Source of the DNA: Aliikangiella coralliicola | Lineage (GTDB): Bacteria; Pseudomonadota; Gammaproteobacteria; Enterobacterales; Kangiellaceae | DNA: 64,000 nucleotides | Direction: 5' to 3' | Assembly (NCBI RefSeq): GCF_007004725.1 | Contig: NZ_ML660171.1 | Coordinates: 62,001-126,000, forward strand | In this document: positions 7,351 to 16,281 of the stretch, one piece after another | Layout: every line of letters begins with the position of its first letter | Numbering within the stretch: the first letter of the stretch is position 1 | Made by a program: the position numbers and the translations under genes | Notes under the pieces: model-generated | Told to the model about the DNA's origin: nothing | Seen by the model: only the letters and a program-made list of their open reading frames with translations | Databases searched by the model: none

Positions 7351-9138
7351 ATGTTGGGAAGATTTCTTATAAAGCATGATGTCAAACGCAACATGACTAA
7401 GTCAGTTCGCGGATTGAGTATCGCGCTTTATTGTAGCTGCGTTTCCGCTTTTTCAATGGCTTCGGTTAGTCATGGCGATGAGCATTCAAAACAAGACTTA
7501 GAATGGGGCGCAGTGCTTTTTGAGTATTATCAGAAAGATTATTTTTCCGCGCTGGTTGAATATGAATATGCAGCGACCATTGATAACACAATCGCTCAAA
7601 GCTTGTCAGGAAAATTACTACAAGGCGGAATGCTTTTATCTTACGGACTTGCAGATGAGTCTCACGAAATTTTTCAAGAGGCTTTAGAGCTCGGGGCAAC
7701 ACCAGGCATAAGAAATAGAGCCTGGTATTATTTAGCCAATCTTTACTATCATAAATCGCAACATGCTAAGGCGTTTGATGCCTTGCAACAGGTTCACGGT
7801 CAAATTCCTCAAGAGCTACATCCGGAATATCATTACCTGGCGACGCTGGTCAATAGTTCGGCCGAGCATATTGGTGTTGATGAAAGTATTTTAGACAGCT
7901 TGCCGGAGGAGCATCCACATTACCCTTACATTGTTTTCAATCTGGCCATTCAGCAACTTCGTGACGGGCAGGTACTGTTAGCGATTGAAAAATTAAAAAA
8001 GGTCGTTAGTTTTGAGCTGCAGAATGAAGAATTGGCAATATTGGCTGACCGGGCAAAGCATGGGTTAGCACAGATTGCGTTACAACAGGGACAGAACCTG
8101 ATTGCGTGGAACCATTTGACTGCTATCCGCACCCATGGTCTGTATTCGAACAGAGCTTTGTTAACTTATGCCTGGACAGCGATTAAACTTAAACAATTCA
8201 ATGATGCGGTAGCGGCTCTTGAAATTCTGAATAGTCGCTCAATTGCCATACCTGAAGTACAGGAAGCGAAAGTATTATTGGCTCATCTTTATGAACAGGA
8301 AGGTTCATCGCGCAAAGCGCTAAAAGCAAATTTACTCGCGATTGATGCATTTGAAGACGGCGTCGCGAAAGTTGATGTGGCCCGAACTATTATCGCCAAA
8401 CAAGAAGTACCAAAAGAATTTATTCAAAATCTGGAGGTGATAATTGACGATACTGACTGGTTTGGATCACAGCCATCGGTTGATTATAAGAAACTCACAC
8501 CTTTCCTGATTGACTTAATGTCGAGTAAGGTTCTGAACGAAACATTAAAGGAGCTTTCAGATCTTTACGCCATTCAAAGAAACCTGATTCATTGGGACAG
8601 ACAAGCGAAGCAGCATCAATTAATTATTAAAAATGCTCAAAGTAAAAGCTTTGATAAGCAAGACAAAAATATATTAGATAAAAGTGAACAACTGAAGCGT
8701 TTACTGGATGATAAAAAGTCTGAATTAAAACTTCATGCACTGACGTTATCGGAAAAGCAACAACAGCGGTTTAGTGCACTACTTGAAAATATCGAAGGTG
8801 ACCTGTCATTACTGACGAGCAAAGTTGATCGACTACAGTTGGTTGATAAGCCCTACCAACAACCTGAAGTTTACCTGCAACAGGTGAATGATAAACACCA
8901 GCAAATCAAGCAAAAGTTAAGAGAGACTAATCAATATGTTGCCATTCTTGAGCCTGTTGTTAGAAGTTTAGTTAATGCTGAACTTGATAAACACGAAGAG
9001 CGAATGCGGTATTACTGGGCACAGTCTCGTTTAGCCAAAGCCAGGCTTTATGACACCACGTTAATGACACTGGATAAAGCGAAGCACAAGGCAAAACAAA
9101 AACGTCAAGCCGCTGATAGTGATGGGAAGGATAAATAA
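7351..9138 (+). CDS. Exported TPR-repeat protein
   Basis: 595 residues. The start at 7351 has a GGTGG-type site; an alternative ATG at 7393 gives a cleaner signal peptide (MTKSVRGLSIALYCSCVSAF). The body is helical with TPR-like pairs (for example AWYYLANLYYHKSQHAKAFDALQQV, LLAIEKLKKV, NDAVAALEIL, VLLAHLYEQEGSSRKAL), and the last 200 residues are long charged helices likely to form coiled coils. TPR proteins of this size are scaffold parts of Glt/Agl-type envelope machines. It is 2 bp from the next TPR gene, so one operon. Confidence 0.82.
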   Translation: MLGRFLIKHDVKRNMTKSVRGLSIALYCSCVSAFSMASVSHGDEHSKQDLEWGAVLFEYYQKDYFSALVEYEYAATIDNTIAQSLSGKLLQGGMLLSYGLADESHEIFQEALELGATPGIRNRAWYYLANLYYHKSQHAKAFDALQQVHGQIPQELHPEYHYLATLVNSSAEHIGVDESILDSLPEEHPHYPYIVFNLAIQQLRDGQVLLAIEKLKKVVSFELQNEELAILADRAKHGLAQIALQQGQNLIAWNHLTAIRTHGLYSNRALLTYAWTAIKLKQFNDAVAALEILNSRSIAIPEVQEAKVLLAHLYEQEGSSRKALKANLLAIDAFEDGVAKVDVARTIIAKQEVPKEFIQNLEVIIDDTDWFGSQPSVDYKKLTPFLIDLMSSKVLNETLKELSDLYAIQRNLIHWDRQAKQHQLIIKNAQSKSFDKQDKNILDKSEQLKRLLDDKKSELKLHALTLSEKQQQRFSALLENIEGDLSLLTSKVDRLQLVDKPYQQPEVYLQQVNDKHQQIKQKLRETNQYVAILEPVVRSLVNAELDKHEERMRYYWAQSRLAKARLYDTTLMTLDKAKHKAKQKRQAADSDGKDK

Positions 9139-9140
9139 GT

Positions 9141-12050
9141 ATGAGTCGAATTATATACTGCTTGCTGTTAGTGACTATCATGCTGGGCTGTGCTGGCTCA
9201 GAACATCAGACGTTAGCCGATCTGAAATATAAGCCGGAGCAAGAAAAAGAAATTGTGCTGGAGCAACTAAGCCATGAAGAAGTCCGTAAAGAATACCAGG
9301 AGCTGTTAAGTTTATTTAAGGATGACGAGCTAAAAGAACAGATTGAGCGTCGCATTGCTGATGTTTACATGATTGAAAGCGGTGAGTCTCAGCTTAAAGC
9401 GGAGCCGAAAAAAAGTTATTACACCGAAGCCATAAAAAACTATCAGAATATTCTGGAAAAGTATCCGAATTCGCCAAACAATGCCGATGTCCTTTATCAA
9501 TTAGCCAGGGCTTATGATATGGAAGGCAATCAAAAGCAGGCGATGAAGATGCTCATTCAGTTAACGAAATATCATCCTGCTTATGAAAATAACGCTGAAG
9601 CGCACTTTAGAATGGGCGATATCTACTTCTCTCGCAAAGAGTATCGAAATGCCGAAAATGAATTTAATATTGTCACGCAATATCAAAACCCCGAGTTAAT
9701 GATTTATGCCCGCTATATGCTGGGGTGGGCTAACTACAAACAGCTAGATTATGATGAGAGTCTGGACGCGTTTGCGTTTGTACTTAATCAATTAATGGCA
9801 AAATCAAAGACCAGCGAGGCATTAACCAAAACTGAAAAGCCACTGATAAAAGATACCATCCATTCGATGAGTCTCGCGCTTTCTAAACATGGCGGCGCCG
9901 AAACCATTGAGAAAATTGCGCGCCTGCAAAATCAGCCACATATCTGGATGGTTTATAACGAGTTAGGTGATTATTACCTGGAAAAAGAGCGCTATGAAGA
10001 TTCTGCTAAAACTTATCGCTTGTATGTCAATAAATACAACTACGCGGAAAAGGCGCCGGAGCTGCACCACAAGCTGATTCAAACTTACATTAAAGGCAGT
10101 TTTCCATTATTGGCATTAAAGGAGAAAGAATCCTATGTCGAGTTTTATGGACTTGGCTCTGATTATGTTAAAAATGTTGGAAAACTAAGCGATGAAATTC
10201 GCCAGCACCTGAAAGTCTATATTGAAGAATTAGCGCAGCATTATCACAATCAGGGGCAAGGCATTCAAAAGTCACTTGCCAAGTTAGATAAGGCATTAGA
10301 AAAAGATAAGTCCAAGGAAAAGACTGTAAAGTTAAGTGCTGTTGCTGCTAAGAGACACGCTGAGTTATCTGAGAAAGAAATCATAGCGTTTAATCGCGCC
10401 GCTCATTTTTATACCGAATATTTAAAAACATTCCCGAATGACGAAAAGTTCGGTGAAATGACCTATTTGCGGGCAGAGGTACTTTTTCAGGCCGAGCGCT
10501 TTGCCGATGCTATTCGAGATTATGAAGCCGTCGCCTATGAAATAGATAACAGGGCTAATCAATCGTCAGAAAGTCAGGCACAATCAAATCCGGTTGCCAA
10601 ATTTTCAGCTGACGCTGGATATGCAGCGATAATTTCTTATCAGAAACATATTGATCAAATTACTCAGCAAGGCAGTGCCGCAGAATGGCAAGCGAAAGCG
10701 GTTGAAAGCATGTTGCGTTTCGCCACTAAGTTTCATAACGACAAGCGCTCGCCAACCGTTCTAACAAATGCTGCAGAGTATTTATTTACCCTGAATGAGT
10801 TTGCACGAGCATTGCAGGTAGCCGGACAACTGGTTGCAAATAATCCGAAGTTGGACGCAACTTTAAAGAAAACAGCTTATGGCATTATGGCTCACTCGAA
10901 TTTTAAGTTAGAGCAATACCAGGCAGCAGAAGATAACTATATCAACCAGCGTGCTTTGACAAAACAAGGCAGTGACGAGTACAAAAAAATTACTGAGAGG
11001 CTTGCGACGGCAATTTACAAAAAGTCTGAACAACTCATTGCAATCAAGCAAAGTGATACGGCAATTGAACAGCTTCTTAAAATTACCAAATTGGCGCCAG
11101 ATTCCTCGGTTCGAGTAACAGCTCAATACGACGCAACGCGGTTGTTGTTATCAGCAAAACGCTGGGATGAGTCAATAACGCAATTGACCCAACTGATTGA
11201 ATTGTTTCCAAAGTATGTTCATGCCCAAGATATTAAACGTAAGCTCGCTTTTGCGTACGAACAGAACACTAATTGGACGCTGGCGGCAGAACACTATCTA
11301 ACACTGAGTAAGAAAGATCCCGACGAAGAAGTTCGCAGAGATAGTTTGTTTCTGGCTGCGAAAATGAATAAGAACAGCAAGAATTACGAGACGTCAATTA
11401 AGTTATTTAAGCGGTATGCCAGAACCTATGAACAGCCGTTTGCTGTGCGTATGGAGGCACGGTATAACCTGGCCGATCTATATGAAAAAACTGATGACAT
11501 TTCTAAACAGTTATTCTGGCTAAGGCGAATCATTGAAGGCGATGCAAAAGGAGGAGAGCAGCGTAATTCAAGAAGCCGTTGGTTGGGGGCATGGGCAAAC
11601 GTGAAGTATGGTGATTATTTTTCCTCTGAGTTTAAAAAGCGGCGGTTGACATTACCACTGGCTAAAAGTCTGCCAAAGAAAAACAAGGCCTTGAGTCAGG
11701 CCACTCAGCGTTATCAAAAAGCGGCTGATTACGGAATTCTTGAGTTCGTTACTATGACCAGCGTCAAGACGGCTGACTTGTACCAAACCTTAGTAGCGGA
11801 GCTGAGAAAATCACCAGTTCCCAAAGGCTTGTCAGGATCAGAAGTGTCAGCTTATCGAGAAATTATCGAAGAGCAGGCGGCACCTCTAATGGAGGCCGTT
11901 TTGGAATTGCATGAAGGCAATGTGATGAGAGCATGGGAAGGCGAGTTTGACGAATGGATTGAGAAGAGTTTTATCGCTATGGGTCGATTGTATCCAGAGC
12001 GTTTTGCAAAGACAGAAGTGATCGTGAGTTATGGCGATGAAATTTGGTAA
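9141..12050 (+). CDS. Large TPR-repeat lipoprotein
   Basis: 969 residues with a lipoprotein signal (MSRIIYCLLLVTIMLGC, lipobox MLGC, Cys 17). Many TPR units follow: AIKNYQNILEKYPNSPNNADVLYQLARAY-type at about 95-125, AHFRMGDIYFSRKEYRNAENEF at about 150, then further copies through the 820s (WDESITQLTQLIELFPKYVHAQDIKRKLAFAYEQ). It is likely outer-membrane anchored on the periplasmic side and a protein-protein scaffold of the complex. The C-terminal end (about 830-969) is helical without clear TPRs. It overlaps or abuts the next gene's leader, indicating one transcript. Confidence 0.87.
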   Translation: MSRIIYCLLLVTIMLGCAGSEHQTLADLKYKPEQEKEIVLEQLSHEEVRKEYQELLSLFKDDELKEQIERRIADVYMIESGESQLKAEPKKSYYTEAIKNYQNILEKYPNSPNNADVLYQLARAYDMEGNQKQAMKMLIQLTKYHPAYENNAEAHFRMGDIYFSRKEYRNAENEFNIVTQYQNPELMIYARYMLGWANYKQLDYDESLDAFAFVLNQLMAKSKTSEALTKTEKPLIKDTIHSMSLALSKHGGAETIEKIARLQNQPHIWMVYNELGDYYLEKERYEDSAKTYRLYVNKYNYAEKAPELHHKLIQTYIKGSFPLLALKEKESYVEFYGLGSDYVKNVGKLSDEIRQHLKVYIEELAQHYHNQGQGIQKSLAKLDKALEKDKSKEKTVKLSAVAAKRHAELSEKEIIAFNRAAHFYTEYLKTFPNDEKFGEMTYLRAEVLFQAERFADAIRDYEAVAYEIDNRANQSSESQAQSNPVAKFSADAGYAAIISYQKHIDQITQQGSAAEWQAKAVESMLRFATKFHNDKRSPTVLTNAAEYLFTLNEFARALQVAGQLVANNPKLDATLKKTAYGIMAHSNFKLEQYQAAEDNYINQRALTKQGSDEYKKITERLATAIYKKSEQLIAIKQSDTAIEQLLKITKLAPDSSVRVTAQYDATRLLLSAKRWDESITQLTQLIELFPKYVHAQDIKRKLAFAYEQNTNWTLAAEHYLTLSKKDPDEEVRRDSLFLAAKMNKNSKNYETSIKLFKRYARTYEQPFAVRMEARYNLADLYEKTDDISKQLFWLRRIIEGDAKGGEQRNSRSRWLGAWANVKYGDYFSSEFKKRRLTLPLAKSLPKKNKALSQATQRYQKAADYGILEFVTMTSVKTADLYQTLVAELRKSPVPKGLSGSEVSAYREIIEEQAAPLMEAVLELHEGNVMRAWEGEFDEWIEKSFIAMGRLYPERFAKTEVIVSYGDEIW

Positions 12051-12082
12051 TTCTCTGGCAGTTCAAGGTTACAGGTAAATTT

Positions 12083-12895
12083 ATGAAGTTAGTTAGCATT
12101 AAAATTTATATAGTAATGGCCATAGGGCTTGGAGTTTTGGGCGGTTGTAGTTCTACGCCTAAAATTGCCGAAATTTCTATTGTAACCGACCAGGCGATAA
12201 CTCCTGAAGTTTTGAGCACTGAAAAATACTTACCATTTATTCAAGTTAACGAAGAAACCGGTAAAAGATTACCATATGCGTCAAAACAAAATCCCTATCT
12301 CAAAGAAAAAGGACAGCTCGATAAAAATATTGTTGTGCAATTCATCGAAGCTCGTCGCGCGATCAAGTTAAAAAAGTTTGTACAAGCTGAGAAAATATTG
12401 CTGTCAATAAGCGAACAAAATACACAGTTATCGGGCCCGGTTGTTTTGTTGGGAGATATTGCAAAACTAAAACAGCAGACAAAGGCGGCGATAAAATATT
12501 ATGCGCAAGCTATTTCGGTTAATTCGAATAACGTCAACGCTTATATCAAGTTAGCGAAAATGCAAAGGGAGTCTGGCTTGTTTAAACATGCGCAGAATAC
12601 TTATGCAAAAGCGCTTTCGAAGTGGAGCGACTTTCCTGAGGCGCACCTCAATTTGTCGATCTTATATGACGTCTATTTAAATCAACCTGAAATCGCACAG
12701 AAGCACATGGAAGCCTATCAATTATTGGCTAAGCAAAAGCATGCGAAAGTCGATAGCTGGTTAAAAGATATTCGCCAGCGAACCAATCAGGCGAATTATA
12801 TTGAGCAAGATGCCCAACAAAAAGAACAGGTTATTCTAGCCAGGCTTGCAGCGGAGCAAGCGGAAAACAGCCAAGACAAAAAGGGAGACTCCTGA
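12083..12895 (+). CDS. TPR-repeat lipoprotein
   Basis: 270 residues from ATG 12083, chosen over the ATG at 12044 because it has an AGG ribosome site 8 nt upstream and starts directly with a lipoprotein signal (MKLVSIKIYIVMAIGLGVLGGC, lipobox LGGC). Residues about 85-215 hold three TPR units (KKFVQAEKILLSI, TKAAIKYYAQAISVNSNNVNAYIKLAKMQRESG, KHAQNTYAKALSKW). Similar in plan to the short TPR lipoprotein of Myxococcus-type machines. Its stop overlaps the next start (TGATG), so translation is coupled. Confidence 0.83.
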   Translation: MKLVSIKIYIVMAIGLGVLGGCSSTPKIAEISIVTDQAITPEVLSTEKYLPFIQVNEETGKRLPYASKQNPYLKEKGQLDKNIVVQFIEARRAIKLKKFVQAEKILLSISEQNTQLSGPVVLLGDIAKLKQQTKAAIKYYAQAISVNSNNVNAYIKLAKMQRESGLFKHAQNTYAKALSKWSDFPEAHLNLSILYDVYLNQPEIAQKHMEAYQLLAKQKHAKVDSWLKDIRQRTNQANYIEQDAQQKEQVILARLAAEQAENSQDKKGDS

Positions 12896-13209
12896 TGAAA
12901 AGTGAGTTTATTCTCGCGTTATCTTTGTCAATCTTGTCGCTACCATTGAGTGCCAATGAGGATGAAGAGTCAGGTCCTACATCAATAAAACTGGAATCGA
13001 GTTTTATTGGTGATAAAGAACAACCTTCGGTGAGTTACTTTATTCCGTGGGAAGGAATTGGAACACCGGATAAGTTACAGTGGCAAATCAGCGACAAAAT
13101 TGATCGCACATTGGATTTAGTTGATCGAAAAGTGATGCTTCGCTCAACGGCTATTTATCAAGAATTAAAGTTAGAAACGAATTTAAAAGTTAAACCTGAG
13201 AGTAAATGA
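12895..13209 (+). CDS. Small exported protein of the machine operon
   Basis: 104 residues with a signal peptide (about 1-20, ending LSA) and a mature part of about 84 residues. The acidic start of the mature protein is followed by a beta-like region (SIKLESSFIGDKEQPSVSYFIPWEG) and a C-terminal ISDKIDRTLDLVDRKVMLRS segment. No family recognised. It is coupled upstream through TGATG and is 7 bp from the TolQ-like gene, so it is probably a periplasmic partner of the motor subunits. Confidence 0.75.
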   Translation: MKSEFILALSLSILSLPLSANEDEESGPTSIKLESSFIGDKEQPSVSYFIPWEGIGTPDKLQWQISDKIDRTLDLVDRKVMLRSTAIYQELKLETNLKVKPESK

Positions 13210-13216
13210 GGTCGTT

Positions 13217-13915
13217 ATGTCAGATATCTACAGTACTATTGTCAAATTTTTTCAAGAAGGTGGATTGTTTATCTATCCTATTTCAATCGTTCTGGCGATA
13301 GGATTAATTATCAGTCTTGAAAGGTGGCTTTTTCTTTCACGAGAGAAAGCAAGAAACATTAAAGCCTTTGATAGTTTTCTTCCGTTATTAAGAACTTCAG
13401 ATTTAGAAAAAATGCAGCTTTACACCCGAGAAAACACTGCGCCTATCACCCGAGTGATCGGATGTGGCTTAGACATGATGAAAGTCACCAAGCATCGCGC
13501 AGATGTCGAGCACTCAATGAGTGAGGGGATGTTAGAGACTATGCCTCGTTTTGAAACACGAACAGGCTATCTTTCTGTTTTAGCGAACATTGCAACGTTG
13601 CTAGGTTTATTAGGAACAATCATCGGTTTGATTGGTGCATTTACTGCCGTCGCTAGTGCCGACCCTGCAGAAAAATCATCCTTGTTATCGGCATCGATTT
13701 CGGTAGCAATGAATACCACTGCGTTTGGATTGATTGTCGCCATTCCGCTACTTGCTTTCCATTCGTTGTTGCAAAATAAGACGGCTGCAATTATCGGTAG
13801 CATCGAAATGGCTGCGGTAAAGTTTTTGAATATTATGACCTACAACAAAGCAATTTATGCGGGCGCACCAGTTGTTGAAGGTACACCACAAGAAGCCGAA
13901 GCTGCTGCGGAATGA
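13217..13915 (+). CDS. MotA/TolQ/ExbB proton-channel family protein
   Basis: 232 residues with the three-helix TolQ/ExbB plan: helix 1 about residues 16-38 (LFIYPISIVLAIGLIISLERWLF), then the large cytoplasmic loop, helix 2 about 118-145 (NIATLLGLLGTIIGLIGAFTAV, the family signature GLLGTIIGLI) and helix 3 about 160-180 (VAMNTTAFGLIVAIP, with the conserved Thr pair). It forms the stator pore with ExbD/TolR subunits and uses the proton gradient. Here it is followed directly by two ExbD-like genes, the arrangement of AglR-AglQ-AglS-type motors. Confidence 0.94.
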   Translation: MSDIYSTIVKFFQEGGLFIYPISIVLAIGLIISLERWLFLSREKARNIKAFDSFLPLLRTSDLEKMQLYTRENTAPITRVIGCGLDMMKVTKHRADVEHSMSEGMLETMPRFETRTGYLSVLANIATLLGLLGTIIGLIGAFTAVASADPAEKSSLLSASISVAMNTTAFGLIVAIPLLAFHSLLQNKTAAIIGSIEMAAVKFLNIMTYNKAIYAGAPVVEGTPQEAEAAAE

Positions 13916-13922
13916 GGTAACT

Positions 13923-14429
13923 ATGGCATTTAATTTTCGAGAATATAGTCGCGAGGATGCTGAACTGGATGTCACGGCGTTTATGAATTTAATGATCGTG
14001 TTAGTGCCAGTCATGTTGTTGAGCTTAACCTTTACACAAATTACTGTGCATGAGATTAGCTTACCATCTTTAACGCCTAGTTCTGAGAGTGCGCAGGAAA
14101 AACCTTCACAGTTGGAGGTTATGTTGACTGCCGAAGAGGGGATTAAAGTTTTTTATCCCGGCAACGTACTGATTCAAACAATACCGATGAAAATGGTTGA
14201 AGAGCAAAAAACTTATGATTTCGCTTACTTGTCATTGGTGCTGCAGAAAGTAAAGCAGCAGCTGGCAGATAAACGAGACGTGTTGATTCTTTCTGAACCC
14301 GGTGTTGATTATCAAACGCTCGTCTCAACGATGGATGCGGTTAAATCCCATAAAACGGTCGTAGCAGCCAGTTTGGTAGAGATTGAATTATTTCCAGAGA
14401 TTTCTCTGGCTGAAACAAGCATTAAATGA
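13923..14429 (+). CDS. ExbD/TolR-like protein lacking the usual membrane aspartate
   Basis: 168 residues from ATG 13923 (GAGG site just upstream; the longer frame from 13857 is an upstream extension inside the TolQ gene). One transmembrane helix near the N-terminus (about 20-40: FMNLMIVLVPVMLLSLTF) and a periplasmic ExbD domain. In TolR/ExbD a conserved Asp in this helix carries protons; here the aligned residue appears to be Asn (AFMNLMIV), while the next gene has Asp. It may therefore be a structural subunit of a mixed ExbD dimer. Confidence 0.88.
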   Translation: MAFNFREYSREDAELDVTAFMNLMIVLVPVMLLSLTFTQITVHEISLPSLTPSSESAQEKPSQLEVMLTAEEGIKVFYPGNVLIQTIPMKMVEEQKTYDFAYLSLVLQKVKQQLADKRDVLILSEPGVDYQTLVSTMDAVKSHKTVVAASLVEIELFPEISLAETSIK

Positions 14430-14457
14430 CAAGTATTAATTAAAAAGTATTAATAAT

Positions 14458-15057
14458 ATGGCTAATCCAAATTTAAGTGCGAACAATACCAGTTTGAGTT
14501 CAACAAGCCTTGGCTTTAACAAAATTAAAAAGCCAGTGTTTGCGACTAAGTTAAATCTGGTTGCTTTGATGGATATATTTACTATTCTGGTTTTTTTTCT
14601 GTTGCTCAATGCGGGCGACAGTCAAAAATTGGAAAATGCCAAGTTTGTTAAACTTCCAGATTCAAGTGCTGATACAGCGCCGCATGTGGAAGCAATTATT
14701 ATGATTGGCGAGGATGATATCTGGTTGAATGATAAACAGGTTGTTCAGGTTGATGACCTGCTTAACTCTTCTGACGATTCGATAGAAAAAGTATTTTCTG
14801 AAGCGCTAGCTGGTTATAAAGAAAGGCGCGGTGAATTATCTGCATACGAAAAAGAAAATGGGTTGACGGTGACTATTATGGGCGATAAAGATGTTTCATT
14901 TAGCTTATTAAAACGAGTCATGACTATTTGCAGCGAAAATGATTTTCGTGAAATATCACTAGCAGTTAACCGAATTGCGACTCAATCTTTTTTAACTGTA
15001 TCTGGTGACGCTGAACAAGCGTTACCTATCGATGCAATTGATTTGACTGCCAATTAG
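14458..15057 (+). CDS. ExbD/TolR-like protein with the membrane aspartate
   Basis: 199 residues. A cytoplasmic Ser/Asn-rich N-terminus (about 1-30), then one transmembrane helix (about 34-55: LVALMDIFTILVFFLLL) with the conserved aspartate in LMD, and a periplasmic ExbD-type domain (about 60-185). It is expected to form the proton path with the TolQ-like protein at 13217. An 11-bp gap to the TonB-like gene supports one operon. Confidence 0.92.
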   Translation: MANPNLSANNTSLSSTSLGFNKIKKPVFATKLNLVALMDIFTILVFFLLLNAGDSQKLENAKFVKLPDSSADTAPHVEAIIMIGEDDIWLNDKQVVQVDDLLNSSDDSIEKVFSEALAGYKERRGELSAYEKENGLTVTIMGDKDVSFSLLKRVMTICSENDFREISLAVNRIATQSFLTVSGDAEQALPIDAIDLTAN

Positions 15058-15067
15058 GGAGGTTGAA

Positions 15068-16045
15068 ATGAGCTCGACACTAACCTTACAACCGCTGGCG
15101 TTAGATTTAGCTTTACCATGGAAACCGCTGGTAGAACAAGAAGAGAAATTTAAACGGTGGAGCATAAGGGCCGCTATCTTTTTGTTGGTACTGTTTATTA
15201 TCGTTCCTTTTTTACCCGTTTTTGAAGCGGAGTTAATTCCAAAAGAAAGGCTTGTTAAAACGAAAGTTATTTTAGAGCGAAAAGAAATTCCAACGCCGAA
15301 GGCCGAAGTTGTAAAAAGCCGTCCTAAACCTGTGGTAAAACCAAAGCCGGAAAAAGTAAAACCAAAGGTCAAGAAAGAAAAAGCGAAACCAAAATTAGGA
15401 AATAACAAAGCTAAATCGGTAAAAAAGAAACCAGTTAGCACCAAAGCTTCAGTCGCCAAGTCTCATGGTTTAGCGAAGGTATCTAGTGAGCTGAATGCTT
15501 TGCGAGGTGCGCTCAATGTTGCTGGAATGAAAAAGAAAAAAATCACCAGTAAAAATGCAGGGATCGTCGCCACTGTTAGTCATAAAAAATTAGGCGAAAA
15601 TACTGCCAACAGAAGGGCGACAGGGATCAGTGTTAATGAGAACTTGATGAAAGGAGAGGTGTCCAAGCTCGCTGCTCATCAAACTACGGCTGTTGACGGT
15701 GTTGTTACCGAAGGTGTGTCGAATGGAACGGTTGAATATCGCAGCTATAAAAGCGGGCAGCGTGATATGGACAGTATTCGACGAATTTTTGAAGAGAAAA
15801 AAGGCGCTATTTATGCTTTGTACAACCGAGCGCTTGATGAATATCCAGACTTAAACGGAAAATTTGTGTTTCGTTTAGTTATTTTGCCAAGTGGAAAAAT
15901 AACCGGGCTTAAGTTGGTCTCCAGCGAGCTTTCGCTAAATAGTTTAGAACAAGATATGTTAAGCAGAATTCAACAAATTGATTTTGGGCCTGATGATGTT
16001 TCCTCAACTGAGGTCGAATATAAATTCGTGTTTATCCCAAGTTAG
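15068..16045 (+). CDS. TonB-like energy transducer with AgmX/PglI-type C-terminal domain
   Basis: 325 residues. Short cytoplasmic N-terminus, transmembrane helix at about 33-50 (IRAAIFLLVLFIIVPFLP), a Lys/Pro-rich periplasmic stalk (about 65-140) and a C-terminal domain (about 238-325) with IYALYNRALDEYPDLNGKFV, LPSGKITGLKLVSSEL and a final VEYKFVFIP, the AgmX/PglI C-terminal pattern. Such proteins transmit ExbB/ExbD-driven movement through the periplasm and occur in Myxococcus Glt complexes. Last gene of the tightly packed motor operon; a hairpin follows. Confidence 0.9.
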   Translation: MSSTLTLQPLALDLALPWKPLVEQEEKFKRWSIRAAIFLLVLFIIVPFLPVFEAELIPKERLVKTKVILERKEIPTPKAEVVKSRPKPVVKPKPEKVKPKVKKEKAKPKLGNNKAKSVKKKPVSTKASVAKSHGLAKVSSELNALRGALNVAGMKKKKITSKNAGIVATVSHKKLGENTANRRATGISVNENLMKGEVSKLAAHQTTAVDGVVTEGVSNGTVEYRSYKSGQRDMDSIRRIFEEKKGAIYALYNRALDEYPDLNGKFVFRLVILPSGKITGLKLVSSELSLNSLEQDMLSRIQQIDFGPDDVSSTEVEYKFVFIPS

Positions 16046-16076
16046 TGCTTAACTTTGAGTGAATATTTATTGAAAA

Positions 16077-16096
16077 CTTCCATCTATTAATGGAAG
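16077..16096 (+). terminator. Hairpin after the motor operon
   Basis: Perfect 7-bp stem CTTCCAT/ATGGAAG with a 6-nt loop, 32 bp after the TonB-like gene. No T-run follows, so it may only be a weak terminator or an mRNA-stabilising hairpin. The rest of the 236-bp gap before 16282 shows nothing else I can assign apart from the GAGGG site in front of the next ATG. Confidence 0.4.
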
Positions 16097-16281
16097 ATAG
16101 TACCGCTTTGAATTTAATATTTAGAACGGTCGAATTTCGATAAATTATTTTTTTGAGAAGTCATGAAACTTTTCGATGAACGGTATATTCTCTTGTATTC
16201 TTTGTGAAGTTCTTCCATATTTCTGATCGAGTTTAATGGCAAGATCCCTTGAAATAAAAATGTTTATATTTCGAGGGAATT

